Numbered from the stretch's first letter, positions 17,297 through 33,592 are shown. The stretch is 64,000 nt of DNA from Methylobacterium sp. 17Sr1-1 (GCF_003173775.1 NZ_CP029552.1:5149001-5213000), one strand, 5' to 3'. Numbers and translations: made by a program. Notes: generated by a model not told the origin, from the sequence alone.

Positions 17297-18477
17297 GGCG
17301 AGACCCAGCGGAAGAGGTGGGCGAGATCCTTGAAGAAGATCCGAGCATGCGCTGCGGGTTTGGCCCGCACCAGTTCCTTGTTCATGTAGGCGTCCCAGGT
17401 GAGCGACTGCACGTCGGGATCGCGGCAGATGCTGACGAAGCGCTCGCGCAACGCGTCGTTGCGGTACCAGACGCCCTGCATCAGCCGCAGGATCCAGAAC
17501 ACCCGGCCATGCGCCTTGAGGAAGCGGCGCCGTGCCTGGGCGAGCGCGCGGGGCTTGCCGCTGGCGAGGAAGTCGTGGGCTGCTTCCGCGGCGAGGCGCC
17601 CGCCGAACATGGCGTAGTAGATGCCCTCGCCCGAGGCCGGGGCGACGAGGCCCGCGGCGTCGCCGGTGAGCAGCACGTCGCGGCCGTTGTCGAAGCGGGA
17701 GAGCGGCTTGAGCGGCAGCGGCGCGCCCTCGCGGCGGACCGTCTCGCCGAGATCGAGTCCGGTGGCGGCGCGAAGCCGCCCGACCGCGCCGCGCAGCGAG
17801 AACCCCTTGCGGGCGCTGCCGGTGCCGATGCTGAGCGTGTCGCCGTGCGGGAAGATCCAGGCGTAGAAATCCGGCGACAGGACGCCCTGGTAGTAGACGT
17901 CGCAGCGCGTCGCCTCGACGGCGCCCGCGCCGGCCGGCGGCGTGCGCACGATCTCGTGGTAGGCGAAGACCTGCCGCATCTTGCCGTGCGCCGGGATCTC
18001 CTGGCGCCCGACCGCCGAATTGGCGCCGTCGGCCCCGATGACGAGGCGGGTGCGGATCGTCGCCTCGCCGCCCGCTGCATCCCGGTAATGCACCGTGACC
18101 GGACCGTCTTCCGTGCGGGCCAGGCGCAGGTAGGTGCCGGTCACCCGCTCGGCGCCGGCCAGGACCGCGCGCACCCGCAGCCACTCGTCGAACGGCCCCC
18201 GGTCGACCATGCCGACGAAACCCTCGCCGACCGGCATGTCGACCGCGCGGTCCCGCGGCGAGACCATGCGGGCGGAGCGGATCTTCGCCACCAGCAGCTC
18301 GTCGGGGATGGCGAAGTCGCGGATCAGCCGCGGCGGGATCGCGCCGCCGCAGGGCTTGATGCGCCCGGCCCGGTCGAGCAGCACGACCCGGCGTCCGAGC
18401 CGCGCGAGATCGGTCGCCGCCGTCGCCCCGGCCGGTCCCCCTCCCACCACCACCGCGTCGACGATTCCCTCGTCCAT
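17293..18477 (-). CDS. bchP: Geranylgeranyl (bacterio)chlorophyll reductase
   Basis: The 394-residue flavoprotein begins with an FAD Rossmann motif (VVVGGGPAGATAATDLARLG, about residues 8-27). It continues with RIKPCGGAIPPRL and has the second FAD motif DVLLTGDAAGLVAPASGEGIYYAMFGG near 280. BchP reduces the geranylgeranyl tail of bacteriochlorophyll to phytyl using NADPH. It lies directly between bch2 and tspO. The ATG at 18477 gives the canonical short N-terminus; the gap from the bch2 stop is 46 nt. Confidence 0.93.
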   Translation of the reverse strand: MDEGIVDAVVVGGGPAGATAATDLARLGRRVVLLDRAGRIKPCGGAIPPRLIRDFAIPDELLVAKIRSARMVSPRDRAVDMPVGEGFVGMVDRGPFDEWLRVRAVLAGAERVTGTYLRLARTEDGPVTVHYRDAAGGEATIRTRLVIGADGANSAVGRQEIPAHGKMRQVFAYHEIVRTPPAGAGAVEATRCDVYYQGVLSPDFYAWIFPHGDTLSIGTGSARKGFSLRGAVGRLRAATGLDLGETVRREGAPLPLKPLSRFDNGRDVLLTGDAAGLVAPASGEGIYYAMFGGRLAAEAAHDFLASGKPRALAQARRRFLKAHGRVFWILRLMQGVWYRNDALRERFVSICRDPDVQSLTWDAYMNKELVRAKPAAHARIFFKDLAHLFRWVSP

Positions 18478-18523
18478 GGCCGTGCCTCCGGGTTGTCCGG
18501 GCCGGGTCCGGCCGGATCTGTTC

Positions 18524-19864
18524 TTAGACGGCGTGCCGCACCGACAGGCTTTCGATCGCCCGCGCATCCCGTTCCGGCCGCCCGATCCGGGCGGCCAGCC
18601 CGGCGGCGACCAGGAACAGCGCGGCCTCCGTCACGAACACCGTCGCGTAGGCCGGCACCACGGTGCCGAAGGCCAGCCGCGCGAGGTCGACGCCCGCCGC
18701 GCCGAGGAAGCCGCCGAGCCCAAAGGCGACACCTTGCGCCGCGCCCCACACCCCCATGCGGGTGCCGTGGCGGCTCTCGCCGTCGGGCGCGCCGCCGCTG
18801 CCGGCGAGCGCCATCATCTGGCCGATCGCCGCCACCGCGAAGATGCCGTTGAACAGGCCGAGCCCGACGACGCAGGGACGCAAGGGGACGCCGGGCCCGG
18901 CATAGCCGCAGGCCGCGATCGCCGCGAGCGCGGCGGCCGAGCCGAGGCAGCCGGTGACGGTCCACAGGCGCAAGGAGGCGAGCGGCCCGCGCCCGTTGGC
19001 GGTGACGAGGGCGACGACGATCATGCCGACGAGCACCCCGCCGTTCTGCAGGCCCGAGAGCTTGGTGGTGGCGCCCGGCGACAGCGCGAAGACGAGGCCG
19101 GCGAAGGGTTCGAGGATCAGCTCCTGCGCGCTGTAGGCGAGCATCGCCAGGAAGACGAAGACCGTGAAGCGCCGCGCCTCCGGCTCGGCCCAGACCTCGG
19201 CGAGCACGCGCGCGAAGGGCCGCGGCGGCGCGTCTCCGGCGGAGGAGGAGGCGGGGGCCCGCGCCGGCTCGACGCCCCAGAGCGCGCCGAGCGCCACCAG
19301 GAAGGCGATCAGCGACACGCCGCTCGAGACCGCGACGAGGCGGGAGCCCGAGAACGGATCGAGCAGGTGCCCGGCGGTCGGCGCGGTGACGACAAAGCCG
19401 GCGATCATCATGATCCAGACGATCGTCGCGGCGGCCCCCCGGCGATGGGGCGCCACACCGGTGGAGAGCAGCACGAGCAGCGAGGTGCCCGCCGCCCCGA
19501 CCCCGATGCCGACGGCGAGGAAGGACACGACCAGAAGCCCGTAACCCGCCGCCGGATGGCTCGCGACGAGCGCCGTGCCGAGGGCGGCGCCGGCGCCGCC
19601 GAGCGCCAGCAGCGCCATGCCGCCGACGATCCAGGGCGTGCGGCGGCGGCCGAGATCCGAGCCGTAGCCCCAGCGCGGGCGCAGCACCTGCACGGCGTAG
19701 TGCAGGGCCACCAGCCCGCCGGGCAGGGCGGCCGGCAGTGCCAGCTCCACCACCATCACGCGGTTGAGGGTCGAGGTGATCAGCACCACGATGGCGCCGA
19801 GCGCGGTCTGGACGAGGCCGAGGCGGACGATGGTGCCCCAGCCGAAGGTCGCCGGGCCGCTCAT
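18524..19864 (-). CDS. BCH2/PucC-family MFS-type pigment assembly protein (Bch2)
   Basis: The 446-residue protein predicts about 12 membrane helices and matches the BCH2 family: GLVQTALGAIVVLITSTLNRVMVVEL at the N-terminus, RRRTPWIVGG, and LEPFAGLVFALSPGATTKLSG in the middle. This family (Bch2, LhaA, PucC) assists assembly of reaction centre and light-harvesting complexes or pigment delivery. Position between bchG and bchP is that of the 'bch2' gene in purple bacteria. Its ATG overlaps the bchG stop (ATGA). LhaA at 32099-33505 is a paralogue in the same cluster. Confidence 0.9.
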   Translation of the reverse strand: MSGPATFGWGTIVRLGLVQTALGAIVVLITSTLNRVMVVELALPAALPGGLVALHYAVQVLRPRWGYGSDLGRRRTPWIVGGMALLALGGAGAALGTALVASHPAAGYGLLVVSFLAVGIGVGAAGTSLLVLLSTGVAPHRRGAAATIVWIMMIAGFVVTAPTAGHLLDPFSGSRLVAVSSGVSLIAFLVALGALWGVEPARAPASSSAGDAPPRPFARVLAEVWAEPEARRFTVFVFLAMLAYSAQELILEPFAGLVFALSPGATTKLSGLQNGGVLVGMIVVALVTANGRGPLASLRLWTVTGCLGSAAALAAIAACGYAGPGVPLRPCVVGLGLFNGIFAVAAIGQMMALAGSGGAPDGESRHGTRMGVWGAAQGVAFGLGGFLGAAGVDLARLAFGTVVPAYATVFVTEAALFLVAAGLAARIGRPERDARAIESLSVRHAV

Positions 19865-20775
19865 GCGGGACCCCCACTCAGGGCGAGCGCCGCGGTGAGC
19901 ATGCCGAGCACGTAGAGGAGGGTGCCGGTACCGTTGTACCAGGCGGCCCACCGGTGCGGATCGCCGAGGAAGCGGCGCATCAGCAGCCCCTGGCCGGCGA
20001 GCAGGGCGGCGACGAGGGCGGCGTGCCAGGGCGCCCCCCAGGCAAAGAGCAGGATCACCACCACCGCCTGCGGCGCCGCCATGACCAGGCAGGCGAGGCG
20101 GGCGGCGCGGTCGGCGCCGAGCTGGACCGGGAGCGAGCGGATGCCCGTGCGCCGGTCCCCTTCCATCGACTTGAAGTCGTTCAGCGTCATGATGCCGTGG
20201 GCGCCGAGGCTGTAGAGGGCGGCGAGCCCGATGATCCGCCCGTCCGGCAGGGCGCTGCCCATCACGGCGGCGCCGGTGAACCAGGGCAGGCCCTCGTAAG
20301 CGAGGCCGCAGGCCGCGTTGCCCCACCAGCCGTCGCGCTTCAGCCGCACCGGCGGCGCGCTGTAGAGCCAGGCGAGGGCGAGCCCGAAGATCGCCGCAGC
20401 CAGCACGAAGGGCCCGAGCAGGGCGGCGACCGCGAGCGACAGGACCGTCCAGGCCATCGCCACGTAGAGGCCCCAGCGGCCGGGAATGCGGCCCGACGGG
20501 ATCGGCCGGTTCGGCTCGTTGATCGCGTCGACGTGCCGGTCGAACCAGTCGTTCGCCGCCTGGCTGGTGGCGCAGACCAGCGGCCCCGCGAGCAGGATGC
20601 CGGCGATCACCACGGGCCAGCGCCCCTGGACCGGGCTTCCCGACGAGACCACCCCGCAGGCGAAGGCCCACATCGGGGCGAACCAGGTGATCGGCTTGAG
20701 CAGTTCCAGAAGCGCCCGGGGTACTGGTCCCGCCGGGGGCGCGATCAGGGGCTTGGTCAGGGGCTCGGTCGTCAT
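19861..20775 (-). CDS. bchG: Bacteriochlorophyll synthase (esterifying prenyltransferase)
   Basis: The 304-residue UbiA-type membrane prenyltransferase has about eight helices and both Asp-rich motifs: the NDWFDRHVD segment near residues 75-83 and NDFKSMEGDRRTG near 200. It joins geranylgeranyl or phytyl diphosphate to bacteriochlorophyllide. It is the first gene of bchG-bch2-bchP-tspO on the minus strand. A TGT-N12-ACA operator lies 30-50 nt upstream. On the minus strand this site contains TTGACA at 20810-20805, spaced so that transcription could start almost at the ATG. Confidence 0.95.
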   Translation of the reverse strand: MTTEPLTKPLIAPPAGPVPRALLELLKPITWFAPMWAFACGVVSSGSPVQGRWPVVIAGILLAGPLVCATSQAANDWFDRHVDAINEPNRPIPSGRIPGRWGLYVAMAWTVLSLAVAALLGPFVLAAAIFGLALAWLYSAPPVRLKRDGWWGNAACGLAYEGLPWFTGAAVMGSALPDGRIIGLAALYSLGAHGIMTLNDFKSMEGDRRTGIRSLPVQLGADRAARLACLVMAAPQAVVVILLFAWGAPWHAALVAALLAGQGLLMRRFLGDPHRWAAWYNGTGTLLYVLGMLTAALALSGGPA

Positions 20776-20801
20776 GCCGCGAGGGTGGGACGGCCCCGGG
20801 C

Positions 20802-20825
20802 GAGTGTCAAGCGCGCTTTACACTC
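20802..20825. promoter_or_regulatory. PpsR/CrtJ-type operator upstream of bchG
   Basis: TGT at 20805-20807 and ACA at 20820-20822 are separated by exactly 12 nt, and the flanking bases extend the palindrome to 24 bp with one mismatched pair. TGT-N12-ACA is the known PpsR/CrtJ recognition sequence. The minus-strand TTGACA inside it is a good -35 candidate for bchG, so binding would occlude the promoter. Confidence 0.85.
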
Positions 20826-20855
20826 TCGTCCACGCCGTCGCGAAGACGTGCGCGC

Positions 20856-22310
20856 TCACTCAGCGCCGTCATCCGCCTCTTCCGTTCCGTCGAGGTCGCC
20901 GAGGCCGTAGCGGCGCATCTTGGCGTAGAAGCCCTGCCGGCTGAGGCCCAGCATCTCGGCCGCCGAGGCGCGGTTGTCGTGGGTGATGCGCAGGGCCGCC
21001 TCGATGCAGAGGCGCTCGATCAGGTCGGTGGTCTCGCGCACCAGGGCCTTCATCGACACGCGGCCGACGAGCTCGGTCATGTGCTCGACCGAGCGCGGCA
21101 ATTCGCGCCCGCCCGGCGCCACGGCGGCGACGCGGCGGGGCAGGGTGCGCAGGGTGAAGCCGAAGCAGGGCCGGTCGCCGCCCGGCACCGAGACCGCCGC
21201 GACCTCGACCTCGTCGAGCGCGCCGAACTCGCCCCGCACCACGGTGGCGAAATGGCGCACCGAGCCGTGCTCGGTCAGGGTCGTGAACAGGGCGGCGATC
21301 TCGGTGCCCTCGCGCCCGAGCCAGCGCTCCAGCGATTCGCCCTTGGCCTGATGCTCGGTGGCGAGCTGGGCGAGGTCGAGGAAGGCGGCGTTGGCGCCGA
21401 TGATGCGCCGGTCGCGGTCGGTGACGACGAAGCCTTCGGGCATCGCCTCGATCACCTCGAGCGCGCCCGAGCGCGGCGCCACCGGATGCGGGGCCGGATT
21501 GAGGGCGGCGAGGCGGACCAGGATGTTCATCCCGGCCTCCTCGCGAAACAAAGTGGCGGAGACCCGCGCTTCGCCGCGCCGCTGGGCGAGGCGGGCGGTC
21601 AGATCCTCCGCCTGCCCGGTGAGGCGCAGGCCCACCAGCAAGGCCTGGACGGCGCGGGCGCCTTCGGGCTCGAACAGGTCGACGAGGTCGCGCCCGACGA
21701 TGCGCTTGACCGCCCGGCCGAGGAGCCGGGCGGCGGCCGGGTTGATCTCGGTGACGCGGCGCGTGCCCGCATCGACGATCAGGATCGGCTCGCCGGCGAG
21801 CTGGAACAGCACGCGGTAGCGGGTCTCGGCGCTGCGCAGGCGGGCATAGTCGCGCTCCAGGGCCTGCTGCGATTCGGTCAGGCGCTGCTGCAGGGCCGAG
21901 AGCGCCCGGAGATCCCGGCCGATCACGATGATGCGGTCGTCGTCGGGCACGCGCAGGGCCGCGTAGCGGATCGGCACGTCGACGCCGCCCTGCGCGGAGG
22001 GGTGGTTGACCTGGCGCCAGCGCGTGACCGCGTGGGGGGCGGCGTCCTCGATCAGGCTCAGGACCTTCGGCCGGCTCTCCGCCGTCACGGTGTCGATCCA
22101 GCGCCGGCCGAGCCAGCTGTCGCCCGCCTCCTCGTACAGGCCGTCGGCGCCGAAGGCGGCGTCGCGGATCACGCCTTCGCCGTCGACGACGAGGGACACG
22201 TCGCTGGCGGCAGCGACGAGGCTACCCGTCATCCGGGGATCGAGGCGGGAGACGGCGTCTCGCAGCACCGCGAACGATTCCTTCGCAGCAGGGCTCAGGG
22301 GTCTGTTCAA
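20856..22310 (-). CDS. ppsR: Redox-responsive photosynthesis repressor PpsR/CrtJ
   Basis: The 484-residue protein fits PpsR/CrtJ. An N-terminal region and PAS-type domains (around residues 30-140, 155-270 and 285-400; note YRVLFQLAGEPILIVDAGTRRVTEINPAAARLLGR) come before a C-terminal Fis-type helix-turn-helix with NRASAAEMLGLSRQGFYAKMRRYGL. PpsR represses bch, crt and puc genes by binding TGT-N12-ACA. The interdomain Gln-rich linker (LQQRLTESQQALERDY) is also typical. Cys455 (LIERLCIEAAL) lies near the HTH, as does the redox Cys of PpsR. It is co-oriented with and 38 nt downstream of aerR. Several matching operators lie in this window. Confidence 0.93.
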   Translation of the reverse strand: MNRPLSPAAKESFAVLRDAVSRLDPRMTGSLVAAASDVSLVVDGEGVIRDAAFGADGLYEEAGDSWLGRRWIDTVTAESRPKVLSLIEDAAPHAVTRWRQVNHPSAQGGVDVPIRYAALRVPDDDRIIVIGRDLRALSALQQRLTESQQALERDYARLRSAETRYRVLFQLAGEPILIVDAGTRRVTEINPAAARLLGRAVKRIVGRDLVDLFEPEGARAVQALLVGLRLTGQAEDLTARLAQRRGEARVSATLFREEAGMNILVRLAALNPAPHPVAPRSGALEVIEAMPEGFVVTDRDRRIIGANAAFLDLAQLATEHQAKGESLERWLGREGTEIAALFTTLTEHGSVRHFATVVRGEFGALDEVEVAAVSVPGGDRPCFGFTLRTLPRRVAAVAPGGRELPRSVEHMTELVGRVSMKALVRETTDLIERLCIEAALRITHDNRASAAEMLGLSRQGFYAKMRRYGLGDLDGTEEADDGAE

Positions 22311-22348
22311 GGGTCACCAACACACGCCGACCGTATCGAACAGGTCTT

Positions 22349-23149
22349 TCAGCAGGCTCTAATCCGCAGATCAAGCAAGCTTTGCACGATTCCGGGTGCA
22401 TCGCGCGCATCGTCGACGACCGCGTCGGCGCCGGCGAGCCGGATTCGGTCGGGCCGGCCGTGGAAGGCGGGGCCGCCGACGATCACCTGCAGGTCGCGGT
22501 TGCGCGAGGCGCGCCGCAGCACCGGCACCGCCGCGACCAGCCGATCGAGGCAGACGTCGCAGGAGAGCGCCAGGCCGATCACGTCGAACCACTCGGTCCG
22601 CAGGCGCTCCAGGGCGTCGGCGAGATGGGGGTCGAAGCTCGTCGTCACCTCCCAGCCGGCCTCGGCGAAGAAGTGGGCCGCCAGCGTCAACCCGAAGGTA
22701 TGGGTCTCGCCCGGCGCCGGCACCAGCAGGACCCGCCGGCTCGCCGGATCGACCGGATGCGGGTCGAGGGACAGCGTCTCGAGGTCGTGGACGAGGCGGC
22801 GCAGGCGGGCCATCGCGGTCGTCACCTGGACGAAGTCGCAGAGGTCCTCCTCCCACAGCCGGCCGATATGCCGGGCGGTGGGGGCGAGGAGCCCGGTCAG
22901 CACCTCCTCGAGGCTCATGCCGTCCGCGATCAGGCCGCGGATCTCCGCCAGCACGTCGCGGTCTTCGGGCAGCAGCAGCAGGGCGCCGAGGCGGCCGATA
23001 TCGTCGGCCCCGCTCAGGCGAGCCGGAAAACGGCGCACCGGCCGTTCGCTGCGGTGGGCGAGCATCAGCCGGGGAATGATCTCGGCCTCGACGACCTGAG
23101 CGAGATCGTCCCGCCAGCGCAAGCGCCTTTGTACTCCCCCGGAGTTCAT
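22349..23149 (-). CDS. AerR/PpaA-type cobalamin-binding anti-repressor
   Basis: The 266-residue protein ends in a B12-binding-like Rossmann region: VLLVPAPGETHTFGLTLAAHFFAEAGWEV near residues 150-178, FDPHLADALERLRTEWFDVIGLALSCDVCLDRL, and VIVGGPAFHGRPDRIRLAGADAVVDDA. This is the AerR/PpaA (SCHIC-type) family, which in Rhodobacter senses light through cobalamin and counteracts CrtJ/PpsR. It precedes ppsR on the same strand, as in other purple bacteria. ATG 23149 is chosen over a far upstream start because the preceding sequence is the regulatory region shared with bchF. Confidence 0.88.
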   Translation of the reverse strand: MNSGGVQRRLRWRDDLAQVVEAEIIPRLMLAHRSERPVRRFPARLSGADDIGRLGALLLLPEDRDVLAEIRGLIADGMSLEEVLTGLLAPTARHIGRLWEEDLCDFVQVTTAMARLRRLVHDLETLSLDPHPVDPASRRVLLVPAPGETHTFGLTLAAHFFAEAGWEVTTSFDPHLADALERLRTEWFDVIGLALSCDVCLDRLVAAVPVLRRASRNRDLQVIVGGPAFHGRPDRIRLAGADAVVDDARDAPGIVQSLLDLRIRAC

Positions 23150-25283
<2,134 letters not shown>

Positions 25284-25287
25284 GACC

Positions 25288-26797
25288 ATGCAGCTCACGC
25301 TCTGGACCTACGAGGGGCCCCCTCACATCGGTGCGATGCGGGTCGCCACCGCGATGCGCGGCCTGCACTACGTGCTGCACGCGCCGCAGGGCGACACCTA
25401 CGCCGACCTGCTCTTCACCATGATCGAGCGGCACGGCGCCCGCCCGCCGGTGACCTACACCACCTTCCAGGCCCGCGACCTCGGCTCCGACACCGCCGAG
25501 ATCTTCAAGCAGGCGGTCGCCGCCGCCTATGACCGCTTCCGCCCGCAGGCGATGATCGTCGGCGCCTCCTGCACCGCCGAGCTGCTGCAGGACGACCCGG
25601 CCGGGCTGTCGCGGGCGCTCGGCCTGCCGATCCCGGTGATCCCGCTGGAGCTGCCGGCCTACCAGAAGAAGGAGAACTGGGGCGCCTCCGAGACCTTCTA
25701 CCGCGTCGTGCGGACGCTCGCCGGCCCGCGCACCGACCCAGCCCGGATCCAGGCCAGCTGCAACATCCTCGGGCCGACCTCGCTGGGTTTCCGCCACCGC
25801 GACGACCTGCGGGAGGTGCGCGGGCTCCTCGGGGAACTCGGCATCGTGGTGAACGTCGTGGCGCCGCTGGGCGCCACGCCGACCGATCTCGGGCGCCTCG
25901 GGAACGCCGCCTTCAACGTCGTCCTCTATCCGGAAGTCGCGCGCAGCGCCGCGCAATGGCTGGAGCGCACCCACGGCCAGCCCTTCGTCGAGACGACGCC
26001 GATCGGCGTGAAGGGCACGACCGCCTTCGTCGAGGCGGTGGCGGCGCTCGCCGGAATCGATCCGGTACCGGTCCTCGACGGGGAAGGCTCGCGCCTGCCC
26101 TGGTACTCCCGCTCGGTCGATTCGACGTACCTGACGGGAAAGCGCGTCTTCGTCTTCGGCGACGCCACCCACGCGGTCGCGGCGGCCCGGGTCGCTTCGC
26201 GCGAGATCGGCTTCTCCGTCGTCGGGCTCGGCACCTACTCGCGCGAATTCGCCCGCGAGGTGCGGGCGGAAGCCACCGCCCACGGCATCGAGGCGCTGAT
26301 CACCGACGATTACCTGGCGGTCGAGGCGGCGATCGCGGCGGCGCAGCCGGAACTGGTGCTCGGCACCCAGATGGAGCGCCACATCGCCAAGCGTCTCGGC
26401 ATCCCCTGCGCGGTGATCTCGGCGCCGATGCACGTGCAGGACGTGCCGGCCCGCCACGCGCCGCAGATGGGCTTCGAGGGCGCGAACGTCCTGTTCGACA
26501 CCTTCGTCCACCCGCTGATGATGGGGCTGGAGGAGCACCTGCTGGCGATGTTCCGGGACGACCCGGAATTCCATGACGGTGTCGCCCCTTCTCACCTCGG
26601 CGGCCGGCCGCGCGAGGAGGCCGCGACGGTCCTCGTCGCGGCGCCCGTCACCGCCGACGTGCCGGTGGTCTGGTCGATCGAGGCCGAGCGCGAGCTGAAG
26701 AAGGTCCCGTTCTTCGTGCGGGGCAAGGCCCGCCACAACACCGAACGCTTCGCCCGCGAGCGGGCGCTCCCGCTCATCACCGTCGAGACCCTGTACG

Positions 26798-26823
<26 letters not shown>
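25288..26823 (+). CDS. bchB: Light-independent protochlorophyllide reductase subunit B
   Basis: The 511-residue protein starts with the diagnostic [20 protein letters not shown]. It carries [12 protein letters not shown] near residue 95 and the [10 protein letters not shown] and [27 protein letters not shown] blocks, and the small C-terminal BchB domain ([18 protein letters not shown]) closes it. It pairs with BchN to form the catalytic component. ATG 25288 follows TAGGACC of the bchN stop. The 3' end overlaps the annotated start of bchH by 26 nt. Confidence 0.96.
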
Positions 26824-31400
<4,577 letters not shown>

Positions 31401-31401
<1 letters not shown>

Positions 31402-32102
31402 TGACCAGCTCCACCTACGCCACCCGCCGGGCCCAGCTCGAAACCTATTTCGACCGCACCGCCGTCGAGGCCTGGGCGCGGCTGACCTCCGACGCGCCGG
31501 TGAGCCGGATCCGCGCCACCGTGCGGGCCGGCCGCGACGCGATGCGGGCCGAGCTCCTGTCCTGGCTGCCGGCCGACCTCACCGGGCGGCGCCTGCTCGA
31601 TGCCGGCTGCGGCACCGGCGCGCTCGCCGTCGAGGCGGCGCGGCGCGGCGCCGAGGTCGTCGCCGTCGACGTGTCGCCGACGCTGGTCGATCTTGCCCGC
31701 GAGCGCACCGCGAGCCTGCGGCTCCCGGGCCGCCTCGATTTCCAGGTCGGCGACATGCTGGACGAGGGGTGGGGCCGCTTCGACCACGTCGTGGCGATGG
31801 ATTCGCTGATCCATTACCGCACGCCCGACATCGTCCGGGCGCTGGCGGCGCTCGCCCGCCGCACCGACGCCTCGCTCCTCTTCACCGTCGCGCCGCGCAC
31901 CCCGCTGCTCACCGTGATGCACGCCGCCGGCCGCCTCTTCCCCCGCGGCGACCGGGCGCCGGCGATCGAGCCGGTCGGCGAGGGCTCGTTACGCCGCCGC
32001 ATCGCCGCCGATCCGGGCCTCGCGCCCTTCACGGTGGCCCGCAGCCGCCGGGTCGATTCCGGCTTCTACCTCTCGAACGCCCTGGAGCTGGCGCGCCGAT
32101 GA
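31401..32102 (+). CDS. bchM: Mg-protoporphyrin IX O-methyltransferase
   Basis: The 233-residue SAM-dependent methyltransferase has motif I LLDAGCGTGALAVEAARRGA near residues 63-82 and the BchM-type N-terminus YFDRTAVEAWARLTSDAPVSRIRATVRAGRD. The ending SRRVDSGFYLSNALELAR is also family-typical. It methylates the C13 propionate of Mg-protoporphyrin IX, providing the substrate for AcsF. TGATG overlap with bchL and ATGA overlap with lhaA indicate translational coupling in the operon. Confidence 0.95.
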
Positions 32103-33505
32103 GCACGGCCCACCGCCTCGCCCGGGCGCTCGCCGCGCTCGGGCCCCGCTACCTGCCCTTCGCGGATGCCGCGACCGCCGAGCTGCCGCTCGGCCGGCTC
32201 CTGCGCCTGTCGCTGTTCCAGGTCACGGTCGGGATGGCGGCGGTGCTGCTGATCGGCACCCTCAACCGGGTGATGATCGTCGAGCTCGAGGTGCCGGCCT
32301 GGATCGTCGCCGTGATGCTGGCGCTGCCGCTGCTGGCCGCTCCCTTCCGGGCGCTGATCGGATTCCGCTCCGACACCCACCGCTCGGTGCTGGGCTGGAA
32401 GCGGGTGCCCTACTTGTGGTTCGGCACGCTGCTGCAATTCGGCGGCTTCGCCATCATGCCGTTCGCGCTGCTGATCCTGTCGGGGGACACGACCGGGCCG
32501 ATCGTGATCGGGCAAGCCGCGGCGGCGCTGGCCTTCGTGCTCGTCGGCGCCGGCCTCCACACCACGCAGACGGTGGGGCTCGCGCTCGCCACCGACCTCG
32601 CGCCGGCCCATGCCCGCCCGAAGGTGGTGGCGCTGCTCTGCGCCATGCTGCTGGCCGGCATGATGGCGAGCGCCGTGGTGTTCGGGCTGGCTTTGCACGC
32701 CTTCTCGGCGATCCGGCTGATCCAGGTGATCCAGGGCGCGGCGCTCGCGACGCTGATCCTCAACGGCATCGCCCTGTGGAAGCAGGAGCCGCGCGATACC
32801 TCCCGCAAGGCCCAGGCACCGCGCCGCTTCGGCGATGCCTGGCAGGCCTACGCGGCCCAGCCGCAGGCGCGCCGGCGCCTGATCGCCACCGGGCTCGGCA
32901 CGGCGGGGTTCAGCATGCAGGACATCCTGCTCGAACCCTATGGCGGCCAGATCCTGCACCTGCCGGTCGCCGCCACGACCGCGCTGACCGCGGTGCTCGC
33001 CGTCGGCGGCGGGGCGGGGCTCATCACCGCGGCGCGCTGGCTCAACCGCGGCGGCGATCCGTTCCGGGTCGCGGCGGCCGGCGCGGTCGTCGGCATCGCG
33101 GCCTTCTCGGCGGTGGTCTTCGCCGCGCCCTTGAGCTCCGGCAGTCTCTTCGCCTGCGGCGTGGCGCTGATCGGCGTCGGCGGCGGCCTCTTCGCCCACG
33201 GCACGCTCACCGCCTCGATGGCGGGCGCGCAAGCTGAGCAGACCGGGCTGGCGCTCGGCGCCTGGGGCGCCGTGCAGGCCTGCGCCGCGGGCCTCGCCAT
33301 CGCGGCGAGCGGCATCCTGCGCGATCTCGGCTCGGCGCTCGCGGTCTCGGGCCGCCTCGGCGAGGCGCTCGCAGAGGCCTCCACCGGCTACCTCGTCGTC
33401 TACCACATCGAGATCGGGCTCCTGTTCGCCACCCTCGTGGCGATCGGGCCGCTGGTGCGCCGGCCCGGTCGCGCCCCGCTCACCGCCCGTCCGGCCCTGT
33501 CCTAG
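32099..33505 (+). CDS. lhaA: LhaA/PucC-family light-harvesting assembly protein
   Basis: The 468-residue protein has about 12 membrane helices and BCH2-family motifs: RLSLFQVTVGMAAVLLIGTLNRVMIVEL, RSDTHRSVLGWKRVPYLWFG, TGFSMQDILLEPYGGQILHL-like segment (GTAGFSMQDILLEPYGGQ) and GGGLFAHGTLTASM. LhaA assists assembly of light-harvesting complex 1 around the reaction centre. Position directly after bchM and before puhA matches purple bacteria. It is a paralogue of the Bch2 gene at 18524-19864. A dispersed repeat overlaps its stop codon. Confidence 0.92.
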   Translation: MSTAHRLARALAALGPRYLPFADAATAELPLGRLLRLSLFQVTVGMAAVLLIGTLNRVMIVELEVPAWIVAVMLALPLLAAPFRALIGFRSDTHRSVLGWKRVPYLWFGTLLQFGGFAIMPFALLILSGDTTGPIVIGQAAAALAFVLVGAGLHTTQTVGLALATDLAPAHARPKVVALLCAMLLAGMMASAVVFGLALHAFSAIRLIQVIQGAALATLILNGIALWKQEPRDTSRKAQAPRRFGDAWQAYAAQPQARRRLIATGLGTAGFSMQDILLEPYGGQILHLPVAATTALTAVLAVGGGAGLITAARWLNRGGDPFRVAAAGAVVGIAAFSAVVFAAPLSSGSLFACGVALIGVGGGLFAHGTLTASMAGAQAEQTGLALGAWGAVQACAAGLAIAASGILRDLGSALAVSGRLGEALAEASTGYLVVYHIEIGLLFATLVAIGPLVRRPGRAPLTARPALS

Positions 33506-33592
33506 AGCAGCGCGCACGCGCGCCACTCTAAGTTTTTGATTTTGCTGCATTTTCTTCCGCGAACCGGTGTCCAGTTCGTCAGAAACTGCTCT
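33504..33592. repeat. Dispersed intergenic repeat between lhaA and puhA
   Basis: The stretch starts with AGAGCAG and ends with the inverse CTGCTCT. Inside are an alternating GCGCGCACGCGCGC run, a T-rich stretch and CGCGAACCGGTGTCC. It resembles intergenic repeats common in Rhizobiales genomes (recognised by eye, not searched). It overlaps the lhaA stop codon and ends just before the puhA ribosome site AAGGAGG at 33596-33602. Confidence 0.65.
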
